NCBI GenBank assembly: GCA_963920575.1 | Contig: OY986968.1 | Location: forward strand, 8,673,485-8,737,484 | Length of the DNA: 64,000 bases | Origin: Narthecium ossifragum | Lineage: Eukaryota > Streptophyta > Magnoliopsida > Dioscoreales > Nartheciaceae | Direction: 5' to 3' | Shown here: in pieces, positions 12,091-23,182 of the stretch | How the letters are laid out: every line of letters starts with the position of its first letter | Numbering within the stretch: position 1 is the stretch's first letter | Program-made: the position numbers and the translations under genes | Notes under the pieces: model-generated | The model's input: the letters and a program-made list of their open reading frames with translations, nothing else | Told to the model about the DNA's origin: nothing | Databases searched by the model: none

Positions 12091-13300
12091 CATTCATGAA
12101 CATTAATCAAAAACTGAAAAGAGAATACTGCAAAGAGAATACTGCAAAGAGAAAAGTGACGACGACGACTACATCAAGAGTTCAAGAGGAGCTGTTAGAA
12201 GCGGCCGGCGGAATCCGCATTGAAAAGAGAAAAGAGAATAATCCAAACCATTCATGTATATGGATGGAAAAGAGAAAAGTGTAAACTATAAAGAAAATAA
12301 TGCAATGCATTCATGTAGATTAATGAAAAGAGAAAAGAGAACACTCCATGACATGTTTGAGCACAAAATCATTTTTGGATTTAGGTTCTCTTTTTATAAA
12401 GAGAAAACTTAAATCCATTCATGAACATTAATCAAAAACAGAAAAGAAAATACCATAAAGAGAATACTGCAAAGAGAATAAATTTACAAAGAAGATCACT
12501 TTTCACTCAAAAATCAAGCTTCGGAACTGATTCCACCTAAAAAACAACAAAAAGAAAAGGCGAATTAAACTTTCGCAAAACCAAAACCATTCCGATTCAA
12601 TTTTCCATTAAAAAAAGAAGACGGGAAAAGAATTTGAACAAAAATGAAACTCCACCTCTCCCCTTCAGATCTAACAACGCCTACCAAAAAAAAAAAAAAA
12701 AAAATCCAGGTATTGGACAAGATCCACCTTTCTCGAGAACTAAGAATGCCTACCACTTGAGACTTGAGATCCACCTTTATCCAGCTACATCAAGCTACAT
12801 CAATCAATTGTAACTAAAACCCCCAAAAAGCTCTCCAATCAATGCACTGCCGCACCCGCAATCAATAGCATGTAATTAAAACCCACAAAAGCTCTCCAAC
12901 CAATGCACTGTTGCAGCCGTAGGTACAACTCCGCTCGGATAACGCCAAATCTAAGCAGTAGAGCAACGATTCGATTACAACAAAATTCGAGATTCTTGAC
13001 GTTTAGACAGATGTGGTTGTTGTGAGGCCGTTGGGAGGGGTGGTGGGCATGGATCGGGGAGGGGAGGGTGGCTGCGAGGATTGGAGGGTGCCGCCGTAAT
13101 TAAAAATATAGTATTAGGGTTTGGATTGTCATAAGGGTAAAATAGTAATAAAAAATGTATAATCAATCGTAACTGACCATAACTATCTCAAAATGGTGTT
13201 TACACATTAAAACTAATGATAGTGGTGTACCTATTAATAAGTTTGCTTGTTTTGGTGTAAACACTAATTATCTATTTTTTTTTTGAATCGAACGCAGCCA
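12091..13300. repeat. A/G-rich repeat region with duplicated segments
   Basis: Words such as AAAGAGAATACTGC recur. A segment of about 70 bases starting ATTCATGAACATTAATCAAA occurs near 12094 and again near 12418. There is also an A run near 12688-12705 and a duplicated CTCCAACCAATGCACTG-type segment (about 12834 and 12894). No gene is recognised; the short frames are composition effects. Confidence 0.45.
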
Positions 13301-13640
13301 CGTTCACAAAAATCCCGTTTGAGAATAATAGCAGACTGGTGGGGACCACGCCAAAACTGCGTAAGAAACGAAGCAGTTTATAGGTGCTTCCATTTGACCA
13401 CACATTGGTTGCGGCGTAACAAACACATAAACAAAATAACAAACTAATATTTTACACTGTACATTTGAAAATAAACGCACACTCAAACAACAAATTACAT
13501 GAGCACACTTTTCTACCACAGTTATTAATTTGTCATGCCAAACAGTTTTGGGGCCGTTACTGCACCGCACCTCACCACAGTTTACAAACACACCACACCT
13601 TACCACAGTCATAAAAAACACAAGGCACGGCCAAACGGAG
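13301..13640. mobile_element. Possible MITE remnant
   Basis: The right edge (13625-13643) reads, reverse-complemented, TTAGGCTCCGTTTGGCCGTG, the style of a MITE terminus next to TTA. The left edge near 13290 does not provide a matching inverted end, so the element is truncated or the reading is wrong. Confidence 0.3.
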
Positions 13641-14139
13641 CCTAAGTTATTTACTGCGGTTTTAGATCTAAAAGATAATAATACCCACCAACCAATAATA
13701 CTATCTTGAAAATCTCCGATCTCGAAAATCTCGTCACGCCATTCTTTTGTATCCTAAATTGTAAAACAAACTGCTCGTATATATCCAATATTCTAAAAAA
13801 TTCAAAACCTATAGCCCCCGCTCACCCGATCGCCGTCGCCAATTGCATGTGCCCTATTCTTCATCCCTGCTAAGATCTCCGACAAATTTTCCGACTTCAT
13901 TTCTGTCGTGTTGGTAGTTAATTTTTTATTTCTCAGGTACCCTTCGTTGGACGTTACCTTTCGTTTTGTGGTTGGATCGTTCCACACCAAAAATGGTGGA
14001 AGTGTACGTCGCTTTTCACTTATAGTTACTTCCATGAGTTAACACAAACCCTAGAATTTGGGCATTCTAGGGTTTCAAATGTTCAAGCTTCTTCGCAGTA
14101 TAAGTTGGCAGTTATTTTTGTGTGTTAATGGCGATTCTA
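13641..14139. other. Intergenic, nothing recognised
   Basis: No frame, RNA gene or element edge that I can support. Confidence 0.4.
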
Positions 14140-14870
14140 GGGCTTCCAATAATTACCACTAAAATTTTCATTTTCGCTTGATACTTACTTTTCATTGGTA
14201 GTTTATTTCTAGGTGTGCATCCTAGGGTTTCAATTGCGTATTATGTTAGTTGCTTTTAAATCATGCACTCTGGTAGTTACTTTTCACTGATACTTCATTT
14301 CTCATTTCAAGTTGGTGTTTACTTTTCGCTGGTAGTTACTTTTCAATCGTGGATTATGGTAGTTACTTTTCATTGATACCCATTAAATGGGTATCTTCCT
14401 GGGGTAGTTATCTCAGATACCCTTCGTTGCATTATGATGGTTACTTTTCATTTGCATTATGGTAGTTACTTTTGAATCTTGATTTATGGTAGTTATTTGT
14501 TATTCTTAATGCAGAAAGACAGTGTGAAAGCTAGAGGGCATAAACACCAACAATGTGCAGTACAGATCAACAATATGCACACTGGTCAAGATAATGCAAA
14601 CACTTCGACCTACATTCAGAGATGACCACTAGCAAACTTTGCATTTTTGAGTAGCAACATTTTCTCACCCATCATCAACCCTTCAAAGACACAAATCCAA
14701 TAAAAGGATAAGAAAAGCCATGAAAGTAACCAATGTTTGAGACATGAAAAGTAACTACCGAAACTTTCAACTAGAAAACTTTCAAAAGTAAATGGATAGT
14801 AACTACCAATATACTTACCTACCAATTTCATGGGAAGTAACTACCAGTTACTTCACTATCAGTTATTGGA
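14140..14870. repeat. Dispersed GGTAGTTACTTTTCA repeats in both orientations
   Basis: Between about 14190 and 14500 the word GGTAGTTACTTTTCA or a close variant occurs at least six times at irregular spacing. From about 14735 to 14860 the reverse complement (AAGTAACTACC) occurs at least three times. The result is a low-copy, partly inverted repeat cluster. No coding role is visible. Confidence 0.6.
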
Positions 14871-14873
14871 AAG

Positions 14874-15635
14874 CAAGGTTCTAAAAAACGCTAGGCGCTA
14901 GTCAGGCGGAAGCCCGGGGACTAGCGCCCAGAGGACTAGTCGGACGCCTAGGCGGGGACTAGGCGGTTTTATTTTTTAAAATTTTAATTTAATTTTTATT
15001 ACATATAATTATATAAATAAAAATATAAAGCTTAAATAGCAATACTATTCCTTTCAAAGTTTTGATTCTAGCCACTTTCAAGCATATGCCTCAAACGGGG
15101 GTGAGATCTCTCGAGGTAGGTGGAGATTTGAGACCAGAGAGCAAACGAAGGTGAGATCTCTCCAGGTTGACGTGAAGGCGACGCGGAGCGGCGGAGGTGA
15201 GATCTCGAGTCCCGAGATCCGTCTAGGTGCCGATGGAGATTAGAGAGGGCGGCGTGGCGTGGGGGTGAGGGCGACGTGGCGCGGGGGTGAGGGCGGTGTG
15301 GCGCGGGGGTGAGGGCGGCGCGGAGCGACGGAGATGAGTTCTTGAGTCTCGAGATCCGTCTAGGCGCCGGTGGAGATAAGAGAGGGCGGTGCGTGCGGAG
15401 GTGAGGGCGCTTGGCGGTCGACGATCGGTGGAGATTAGAGAGCAAAAGACTGGGTTAAGTGGATAAGGGTTAAGTGAGTAACCAGAGAGCAAACCGCCCA
15501 GCCCACCTAGCCGCCCAGCCCGCCTAGGCGGCCGATTTTCAGCCGAACGCCTAGCTCGATCGACTTGGCCTTAATCGGGGCGGCCGAGAAGCACCCAGCG
15601 CCTAGGTGTCGCCTAGACTGTTTTTTAGAACACTG
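14874..15635. mobile_element. hAT-type non-autonomous element
   Basis: A 762-bp element. The left end CAAGGTTCTAAAAAACGCTA pairs with the right end, reverse-complemented CAGTGTTCTAAAAAACAGTC, and both continue into CTAGGCG-rich subterminal repeats. It is flanked by 8-bp direct repeats TTGGAAAG (14866-14873) and TTAGAAAG (15636-15643), one mismatch, as expected for an older hAT insertion. The interior has a GC-rich minisatellite (about 15247-15330, unit near 27 bases, GGCGCGGGGGTGAGG-like). It lies within the GTAACTACC repeat cluster. It encodes no transposase. Confidence 0.82.
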
Positions 15636-15643
15636 TTAGAAAG

Positions 15644-16101
15644 TAACTGAAAAGGAACTACCTATTGATGAGGAAATCTTGCCGTAGACTGGCAATGGTC
15701 AAATTAGTCAAAATGTCAAAATCAGAGACGTGATAAGGTTCAACTCCTTCTAACACTCAGTTCGAACGCCGGTGTCAAATTAAATGAAAAATGTGATCAG
15801 ACTTAATTCAATTATATTTTATACGAATAGTGGTGAAGACAATCAAAGATAAATCTAAATTACTCTTAGATAAAATCTAATTTAATCTTAGATTATCTAA
15901 ATCAACTAATTAAACCAGAAAAACGAAGAACAGTAACTAGAACTAAGCAAAAGAATCAATGATAGATTTAAATTAACTAAAACTATCTAAGGAAAGTAAT
16001 TAAATATGATCAATTCGAATCAATGGATAGGTGATTTAGAAATTACTCAATCCGCCCCAGTTTTGCCTTCAATTTTCTCTAGTTATCTTCTTATTCTCTT
16101 C
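15644..16101 (-). repeat. Divergent LTR fragment fused to the next LTR copy
   Basis: The part from about 15825 to 16101 matches the LTR interior at about 43790-44030 and also the adjacent downstream copy (about 16165-16400). At about 16101 it switches from the middle of one LTR to near the edge of the next, a junction consistent with recombination between two related LTRs. The outer edge of this fragment was not defined. Confidence 0.55.
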
Positions 16102-16652
16102 CAAACTCAATCAAATATTAAATTTATAATTCTTACTCAATCAGTACACTACTTGGTAGAATAGCGGTGAAGTCCAAAATCAAACCACAAGGAATTTATC
16201 ATGAAATATTAAAATCAATTTTCAAACTCTAAATCTAAGCAAAAGAATCAATGATAGATTTAAATTAACTAAAACTATCTAAGGAAAGCAATTAAATATG
16301 ATCAATTCGAATCAATGGATAGGTGACTTAGGAATTACTCAATCCGCCCTAATTTCGCCTTCAATTTTCTCTAGTTATCCTCTTGTTCTTTTATCTAAAT
16401 ATTATGAATCCACAGCTTCTTAAGCTTACATGTATCCCTAAAATAAGGTAAGTGTTTTCCAAATGCATACTTTATCTTCGATTAGCATAACTTGTCTTCG
16501 GGGTAACCTTAGCACAATCTATCGTCACTAAGCATAAAATATCTCATCGGGTATTCACAAACCACATTAAAATTATCTTATAGATCTCTACCATCATTCA
16601 CCGAAATCAAGTAGGCCTAAAAATACGTCAAGGAACTCTGTTCCATCAACTC
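16102..16652 (-). repeat. First part of a split LTR (3' LTR of the minus-strand element)
   Basis: Homologous to 43732-44320 of the intact LTR at 43704-45154. Homology stops at CAACTC (16652) and resumes at 38471 with the next part of the same LTR, so about 21.8 kb was inserted here. About 90 bases present in the intact LTR (near 44320-44410) are missing at the far junction. Confidence 0.8.
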
Positions 16653-16654
16653 AC

Positions 16655-16671
16655 CCATGCCCCTGGCACGG
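16655..16671 (-). other. Helitron-like 3' hairpin
   Basis: On the minus strand the 7-bp stem CCGTGCC/GGCATGG (one G-T pair, loop AGG) lies within a few bases of the LTR/Helitron junction. It resembles the better preserved terminus at 45725-45752, but lacks CTAG. Confidence 0.55.
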
Positions 16672-17098
16672 TTTTGCATTTTTCTTATTAATAAACCAAA
16701 GAATTGTATAAAAAATATGATAATATGAGACCACATAGAGTACTTCTTCCTCGGCATCACGATGGACAGTTCTTTCTCAACATCATGTAGTCCACTTCCA
16801 CAGCTTCAACGATGGGCAGAAGTCTCATTTGCCAGAGCAGAAATACATAGACTGCTCTCTCCCCTTCACGAACGCCGATACTTGTATCCTCCCTATGATC
16901 TTTCATTATTCATCATAGGATCAAGCATAAGCAATCTATCACACAGAACTATGATGTGTCACAAAATAACTTATGATGGTACATTGCATAAATAATTCCA
17001 AGAGGCCATGATGGCTAAGAATGGTCTCAATTAAAAATTGATTGGCATAACTCACTATCGTCAAATCACAATTAAAACAACATCTATAGTGAGAACTT

Positions 17099-17111
17099 GT
17101 GCCTTTGGCAC
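17099..17111 (-). other. Second Helitron-like 3' hairpin
   Basis: On the minus strand GTGCC AAA GGCAC follows AACC and is followed by AAGTTCTCACTATAG. The layout matches the hairpins at 16655 and 45725. It may be an internal or alternative terminus. Confidence 0.45.
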
Positions 17112-17754
17112 GGTTGGACACGGTTCTCTTTCTTACACCTCCCCCGACCCCTTCATATTAATAATACTAATCTATTTGATGTAAATATCTCACCCAAATT
17201 TGTACTCAGAGACAGACAACAATGCCATATGTACAGTGCAATCAACGTCGACTCAAAATTTATCGCCAGCATGAGAACGTACAATTTGCTATCCCTCTTC
17301 CTCTTTCCCAGTAAGTTGCAGTAACTTTTTCACCTCTCCGTTCCCATTCAAAGTGATGCAAACATCAACACAAATTATAAGTATTTGCTTAAGAAAACTT
17401 AAAAATATCAGTGAATATTAATAGCACCAAATATCAATAGCCAACAATGTCATTTGTTTATTTTAGCAATAGTTCTAATAAGTGTAAAAAGTTCAGATGT
17501 AAGGGAATCACATAATTTTGAAATAAATTATCAAACCAATAGTGTTGTGACAACATGCTAGGCTGCCAATGCATTCCTTCACTCTATCCTTCCAGGACGT
17601 AACCATCATGGCATCCCTAACATTCGACCGATAACACGTCTGAGAGTGTAGGCCTCTATCATGATGGAGAAGCTCGCCCGTGGCACATGAAATACGACCT
17701 GTAACAGAATATTCAGAACAAAATGATTAAAAAATACTAATAGATCGTGGTATA

Positions 17755-19344
17755 TGATAAGACTTGAAAAGTGCACAAAACACCCTTGTAATTTGGCTTT
17801 GTTGGGCCCCGAGCAATGCTAGACTGACTACTTTTATTCCAGTTCAGGTATAACAGACCCTCCTATGAGTTAGATCAACTTTGGAGCTAAAACAGATGTA
17901 TTCGGGCGATTTTGATAAGTTAGATCGATCGGCCTCAACAGGTTTGATTGATCCAACTCAACCAACGAGGGGACGATGAACAACGGCAGGATCGATCGAA
18001 GTTCAAGAGTCGGATCGATCCAGCACGGGATGTAGCGCAACAACAACGGTTCGATCGATCGGACGAGACAGTTGGATCGATCCAGCACAGGAGTTACCAG
18101 CAAGTAAAGGCGTAGGATCGATCGAACTTCAAGAGTTGGATCGATCCGGCTCGGGCGTTGCTCGCAACATCAGGAAGTTAAGGAGTAAGATCGATCCAAC
18201 CTCCAAAAGTCGGATCGATCCAACGCGGCCAGAAGCAAAAATCGAGGGCTCAGATCTAATCCGTGGGAGGTTGTCTCAGGGGCTATAAGTAGTCATTGTT
18301 CAGGGATTTTTGGGGGTTTTTTTCCAGACATTTTTGGAGAGAGTTTTCCTAGCTTTTCTACACTTTTTCTTCGGTGATTCTTTGGAGGAGATCCATGGCA
18401 GGAGGAGTTCATCAACTTCCATCGATGGATCGGCCCCTAAAGATGAGTAGCTAAAACCCTAGCCATGGGATTCTTATGATGTAACTAGGGTTTTTGCTAG
18501 GGATTTCTTAGATCTAGGGTTTGTATACACGATTATTTGGTTTTATGAATTAATCTCTATTTTCTCTATATATTGGTGTTGATTTCTCGCTGGATGTTTG
18601 GATCGTTCTTACTTGCACTCGATTCTAGAGCCTGTGTATGTTAGGGCGTGGATTGGATTCATCCAAATAAGAGGATCATGCTAGTCCCATGATATCTCGG
18701 ATGGAATCTTATTCGTGATTAGAGATTGTATAGTGCTAGTTCCACTATAGTAGTGCTAGTCCCACTACGTTCCATCCCTAATCCTTCATGCATCTTATCT
18801 TTGTAGTTTCGGCCATCGAGATGCGAAGTCATCTCGTTTTTATACCTTAATCCATATCTATGCTCGTAGTTGCGATGAACTCATCTGAGTAAGGGGGTTC
18901 ATTAGCAGTGAACGTAACTAATCATTCGGTCACTGATATTTCGATAATTGTTCTTGCCGACAAGGAATCCTAAACAGAACTTGTCGAGTGATAAGGAGAA
19001 CTACCCATTCACTTATCAACTTTTAGGAAGCCATTCATCGTGTTTGCATGCCTTGATCTTTGAAAAACCTGGTAGATCCTTAGTTATTGATTAAGAATCC
19101 TATGGTCCTTTCTCTCATAATTATCAATCCTCTAGTACAATTTTAGTTTATTTTCGACTTGCAATCTTTTCTCAACTCATTAGTAGGAAATTTGCTAAGT
19201 GTTCGATTTCACTCCCTTAAATCCCTGTGGACTCGACTCGGACTCTCCGATATCTACTAGTTCTTAGTAGTTAAAGTAGAGCACCGGAATATTTTGTAAT
19301 TTTGGTCAGACTTGTTAAGCTGCGACACTTTTCAAGTCGTATCA
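17755..19344 (+). mobile_element. Solo LTR with GATCGATC array
   Basis: 1590 bp, starting TGATAAGACTTGAAAAGTG and ending CACTTTTCAAGTCGTATCA, so the ends form a long imperfect inverted repeat. The 5-bp target duplication GTATA is perfect (17750-17754, 19345-19349). Seven or so GATCGATC-type palindromes lie between about 17920 and 18225, just upstream of a TATA box (TATAAGTAG, 18284-18292). The stretch before the TATA box, GATCTAATCCGTGGGAGG, closely resembles that of the LTRs at 20235 and 24784. The internal region was lost by LTR-LTR recombination. Confidence 0.9.
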
Positions 19345-19599
19345 GTATATAAAAGGTAAAGTATGGTACTTACACTGTTCAAGGTCTAACTGATTAGAAT
19401 TGTTCTGCTATGGTACGTAATGTTTCGAGCATGACTATCCCAATCCTGCGTTAAAAGGGAACATTAAATTCAAGCAACATTTTAAACGTACATTGAATTA
19501 AAATAGTGTTCTTTAATTTATTTGTCATGATTACAATTACAATTCCATTTGGAAACTTACATCCATAATTTTCAAGTATCAATCAAGACTTCTGGGTAA

Positions 19600-20234
19600 G
19601 CTATATTTATGGTCGTGTTTGCGCTAGTGTCATTAGTTAGGAAGCTAATACGGTTTGCCAAAGTACATCTGGACAATGCAACGTAGAGCTGACCATGACT
19701 GAACACCGGAGTGTGTAAGTCGACCCCTAGAAATTTCAACGACTGGCCCTAAGATTTATTAATTGTCATTGCGTAAGTCAGTTGAACAGGGAACTGACAG
19801 CGAGACATATTAAATGACATCTCTTTACTGGACAACACCAACGATATTCTGGGTATGAAAAAAACCTCCCTAGCTTTGGCCCCAGTCATTATCCGTGCTT
19901 GTATAACTCGTTGGCAGCATTTTACAACCAGTAAGCGTGTACCATTGCAAAGCCCATCCTTTGTCGCCAAGTTCCTCAACAGCATTACCGGTGCGCCTAC
20001 TTTCAGGTCCAATCGGAATAGTGGCAATCCTGATGGATCCAACGTGTTAAGATACTCGGTTGGATATCCGCTCATGTTCGCATTGTGACCCTCTTCGATG
20101 ATCGCTTTATCAGCCGCCAGATACGTGACCATCTCTCCAGGGAACGTTTTCAAGGCTATCACATTAATAGCTGAGACATCATCATTCCGTGAAGAGAGGA
20201 TTATTCGCTCCATCAAAAATGCTGGAGTAACAGT
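19600..20234 (-). pseudogene. Helitron Pif1-like helicase, C-terminal part (separated by insertion)
   Basis: The minus-strand reading continues the helicase domain that begins at 27095. It includes the late helicase motifs: a segment around ERIILSSRNDDVSAIN, then LKVGAPVMLLRNLATKDGLC and CNGTRLLV, then PVQLTYAMTINKS followed after the stop by GQSL and VALSRCT, all typical of Pif1/Helitron helicases. The stop at 19749-19751 is a TAG where the family has CAG in NKSQGQSL. The 20235-26293 LTR element separates this part from the Walker A/B part, and the reading frame would be continuous if the insertion and one copy of its duplication were absent. Confidence 0.85.
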
Positions 20235-21745
20235 TGATGATGATGCATAATATTATATTTTTATCCCTTAATACTTAGTCTCCTATGCTTATTTAGTTCC
20301 TAAATACACTCATTATTCTTATATTTTGATTTAGGATGTAATTGAAGTCCTTAAGTCGAAAAAAAGCTGAAAAGAGTGCATGGATCAACTTTAAAGATTA
20401 ATCTGTACCTGTTCATGAAGAACCAGATGATGTACCATATATGGTTGGAAAGCTCTTGAAGTCTAGATTCTGGAGAATTTTACGATTCAAGATTCCGAGT
20501 TTCCTAGAGGAAGTTGCGGCAATTTTAGTACCGATGGCGCAGTCTGGATGGCAGAACAGTAAATACGCTGGAACGTCCGATCGATCCGACACCCAGGGTC
20601 CGTTCGATCGAACTATGCAGAAACGTGACGGAACATATATTTTTTGGCTGAACTAAGCCCGATCGATCCATCCATCCATCCTATGGGGTCCGATCGATCG
20701 GACACCTAAAGTTCGATCGATCGGACTCGAGAATAGCCATAGACGAAGGATTTTAACGTATCCGATCGATCCAGCACCCATAGTCCGATCGATCGGACTT
20801 TCCCAGTGAAGAAAATCAACGATTGTGATCTAATCCGGGGGTGGATACACTTAAGGCTATAAATAGGACTCTTTCTAGGGTTTGAAGGGGGATTCTTGGA
20901 CACTTTTGGCGGCTCTCTCTCCTCTTTCTCTTTAGTTTTTCTTTTGTTTTCTTTCTTTTCTTTGGAGTTATTCATGGCCCTGCGTGGCTAAACTTTGATC
21001 CTTGGTCGAGGAGACTGAAACCTCGGAATCAATAAAACTGTGAGATCTAATTAGTTTTTATTTTTTAATTTATGCTTTGAGTATTGAATATTCTTCTGTG
21101 TTTATTTTCATGATTGTCTTGTTTAATTACTAGGAGCGCTACTAGTTTATTATTCATTGCGATCTACTGCTCGGTTGGATATCAAATCCGGAATTGTTTG
21201 ATCCCTCTAATCTACGAAGCAACTAGGGTTTAATAATCTACTGCGTTTCAGAGATTGTTAGGTCTTAGGAAGAATATTTGACTAGATTAAATGCAACCGC
21301 TTGTGCTTGTGTTGTTTAGCTTCATCGATCTCCCTATTCTTAACGCTGCTACTAGATTAAATCTATAGTGCTTGTCTTAGTTTGTTTAGTAGTTGGGGTT
21401 GATTAGATCGCTTGTTTCTAATTAACTAAGATTGAGGAGAGATTCGAATTGAATTCGGACGGTGAATATTCATGGTATGAATTGATTGATACTTGCATCT
21501 ATGATCAGTTGTTGGATTCCGATGGTGGATGCTGACTCAGACCAAGGTTTGTTCTCTTGATTTAATTCAATTCTTCGCTTTAGATTATTTTTTTATTGTT
21601 TTTCCTCACGTTTAAAATCCCCATCTTTGTTCACTAAGCACGAAACTAGACTAAACACTCTTCGTGGGATCGACTCGTACTCGCACTACTACATTTATCG
21701 TAAAGAGTATTGGTTTTATTTTTGAGTGCCTGCGACAGCACATCA
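20235..21745 (+). repeat. 5' LTR of the 20235-26293 element
   Basis: 1511 bp. It carries about eight GATCGATC palindromes, most in the form TCCGATCGATCGGAC, between about 20575 and 20800, then GATCTAATCCGGGGG and a TATA box (TATAAATAG, 20858-20866). Confidence 0.93.
20858..20866 (+). promoter_or_regulatory. LTR TATA box
   Basis: TATAAATAG, placed immediately after the GATCGATC array; the copy in the 3' LTR is at 25406-25414. Confidence 0.7.
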
Positions 21746-21750
21746 AATTT

Positions 21751-21768
21751 TGGCGCCGTTGCCGGGGA
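21751..21768 (+). other. Primer-binding site (tRNA-Asp type)
   Basis: TGGCGCCGTTGCCGGGGA, five bases after the 5' LTR end; a full match to the complement of the plant tRNA-Asp 3' end as I know it. Confidence 0.8.
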
Positions 21769-21852
21769 GTGATTCTAGTTGATTTTTGTGCTTATAGTGA
21801 TCTTTATTTTCATCAAAAAAAAAAATTTATATAGTTTCTATGGTTTGAATGT

Positions 21853-22722
21853 ATGGCCAATTATAATATGCCACCGGGTGACATATGGAATGATGATTTG
21901 CCTTTTGGTTATGGACCCATTTACAATAATGACACATATGGTTTCTCAAACCCGGCCTATGATTCATATTCATATTCTTATAATTCGGATTTTAGAGATC
22001 ATACCTATCCTAGTTGGCTGTTTCATGGTTTCCCAAACCCGGCCTATGATTCATATCCATATTCTTATAATTCGGATTTTAGAGATCATATCTACCCTAG
22101 TTGGCAGTTTCAAGCACAGCAAGAGCCATCTTTGGAAGAGATACTGAAGGAAATTGAAGAAAATAATAATTCCTTAAGAGAAATGTGTAATTCTTGGCCT
22201 GAGGAAAGATTTTCTAGGGAACGTGACAAAGTTGAGAACATCTTCATTGCTCAGTCACAAATGCATCGAAAGCCATCTTTGGAAGAGATTCTGAAGGAAA
22301 TTGAAGAAAATAATAATTCCTTAAGAGAAATGCGTAATTCTTGGGAGGAAAGATTTTCTAGGAAACGTGACAAAACTGAGAACCCCTTCATTGCTCAGTC
22401 ACAAATGCAACAAGAGCCACTAATAATTGACCAAGTTAATGTGAGTCACTCTTTTGATAAAGAAGTTGATAGATATGATTCTATACCTCATGCTTGTAAT
22501 GGTAATACTTGTGATGCTTTTGTTTCTGATGATAATGATATATTTCATAATACTTGTGATTCTTTGTCGGTTCATGAAATTAATGATGATATTTCACTGA
22601 CTGCTGCGGTTGGAGATGCTTCGGGGGATTTTCTACAATATGCAGATGAAGAAGCTGTCCAGTCTAGGCCAATCGACCGCCGAAAAAACATGGAGCACTT
22701 ATTCGAAGAACCATCTAACTGA
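21853..22722 (+). CDS. Gag-derived protein of a pol-less LTR element
   Basis: 289 codons. Residues about 16-56 contain DLPFGYGPIYNNDTYGFSNP and end with FRDHTYPSW. A Tyr/Ser-rich block of about 26 residues is repeated (about 31-56 and 59-84), and a coiled-coil-like block beginning PSLEEILKEIEENNNSLREM is repeated (about 92-115 and 140-163). The C-terminal third is Asp/Asn-rich. The FRDHTYPSW and PSLEEIL features recall the post-zinc-knuckle half of Athila/Tat Gag (WRNHPNFSW, SLEEML), so I infer a derived Gag C-terminus. There is no CCHC knuckle and no pol. The minus-strand element at 43417-42119 carries the same signature. The start is the first ATG after the PBS leader in this frame. Function: perhaps RNA binding or packaging, unproven. 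Confidence 0.65.
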   Translation: MANYNMPPGDIWNDDLPFGYGPIYNNDTYGFSNPAYDSYSYSYNSDFRDHTYPSWLFHGFPNPAYDSYPYSYNSDFRDHIYPSWQFQAQQEPSLEEILKEIEENNNSLREMCNSWPEERFSRERDKVENIFIAQSQMHRKPSLEEILKEIEENNNSLREMRNSWEERFSRKRDKTENPFIAQSQMQQEPLIIDQVNVSHSFDKEVDRYDSIPHACNGNTCDAFVSDDNDIFHNTCDSLSVHEINDDISLTAAVGDASGDFLQYADEEAVQSRPIDRRKNMEHLFEEPSN

Positions 22723-22723
22723 A

Positions 22724-23182
22724 GTTGAAAGCATTCCTGTTACGCCGCGAGATATATTTCCTGTGACTATCTCATCTTCATTAGTGGTTCAAAAGGAGAT
22801 GACCTTAGTATATATTTTCATATCTCGACGGATTTATTTTCGATCATGTGATCTTGACATCTTTGACAATTCGAATGACGACATTATCAATAGATCAATG
22901 GATGATTCGATTATAGTTGAGCATAATGTTGACCCCTTTCTTCTTGATCAGCATGATGATAAGTATTTCTATTTAAGAGATCTAGCTATCTTGTTTACTG
23001 GTTTTAGAATGGAAAAGCTAGTTTTCATTTTTGAAATATGCCACTTGGATTCATATGCTAAATTAACCTTGGTGGCACTTTTGAGGTTAAATATCCATAT
23101 TATGGCATCCATTGCTTTTGCATACCATCTTGCTAGAGAACGGCCACCAAGGGCACGATTAAATTTTTTTTATTGTATATAG
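22724..23182 (+). CDS. Second frame of the same element, function unknown
   Basis: The frame (open from 22610) continues past the stop of the Gag-like ORF for about 150 codons. It contains the sequence IIVEHNVDPFLLDQHDDKYF and ends AYHLARERPPRARL before a stop. It may be the continuation of the upstream ORF after a frameshift or a separate frame; no domain is recognised. Its Asp/Asn-rich composition resembles the upstream ORF. Confidence 0.35.
   Translation, partial: VESIPVTPRDIFPVTISSSLVVQKEMTLVYIFISRRIYFRSCDLDIFDNSNDDIINRSMDDSIIVEHNVDPFLLDQHDDKYFYLRDLAILFTGFRMEKLVFIFEICHLDSYAKLTLVALLRLNIHIMASIAFAYHLARERPPRARLNFFYCI

Noticed and set aside
11908..13275. A further Helitron starting TCTTATCCTACTAATAAAAC
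   Set aside because: The start is suggestive but I found no hairpin plus CTRR end, so it is not called.
15068..15492. Overlapping minus-strand frames rich in Arg/Pro/Ser
   Set aside because: They lie in the GC-rich minisatellite within the hAT element; repeats create the open frames.
20706..20975. Lys/Glu-rich frame in both LTRs of the 20235 element
   Set aside because: It is antisense to the LTR promoter region and includes the palindrome array; conserved only because the two LTRs are copies.
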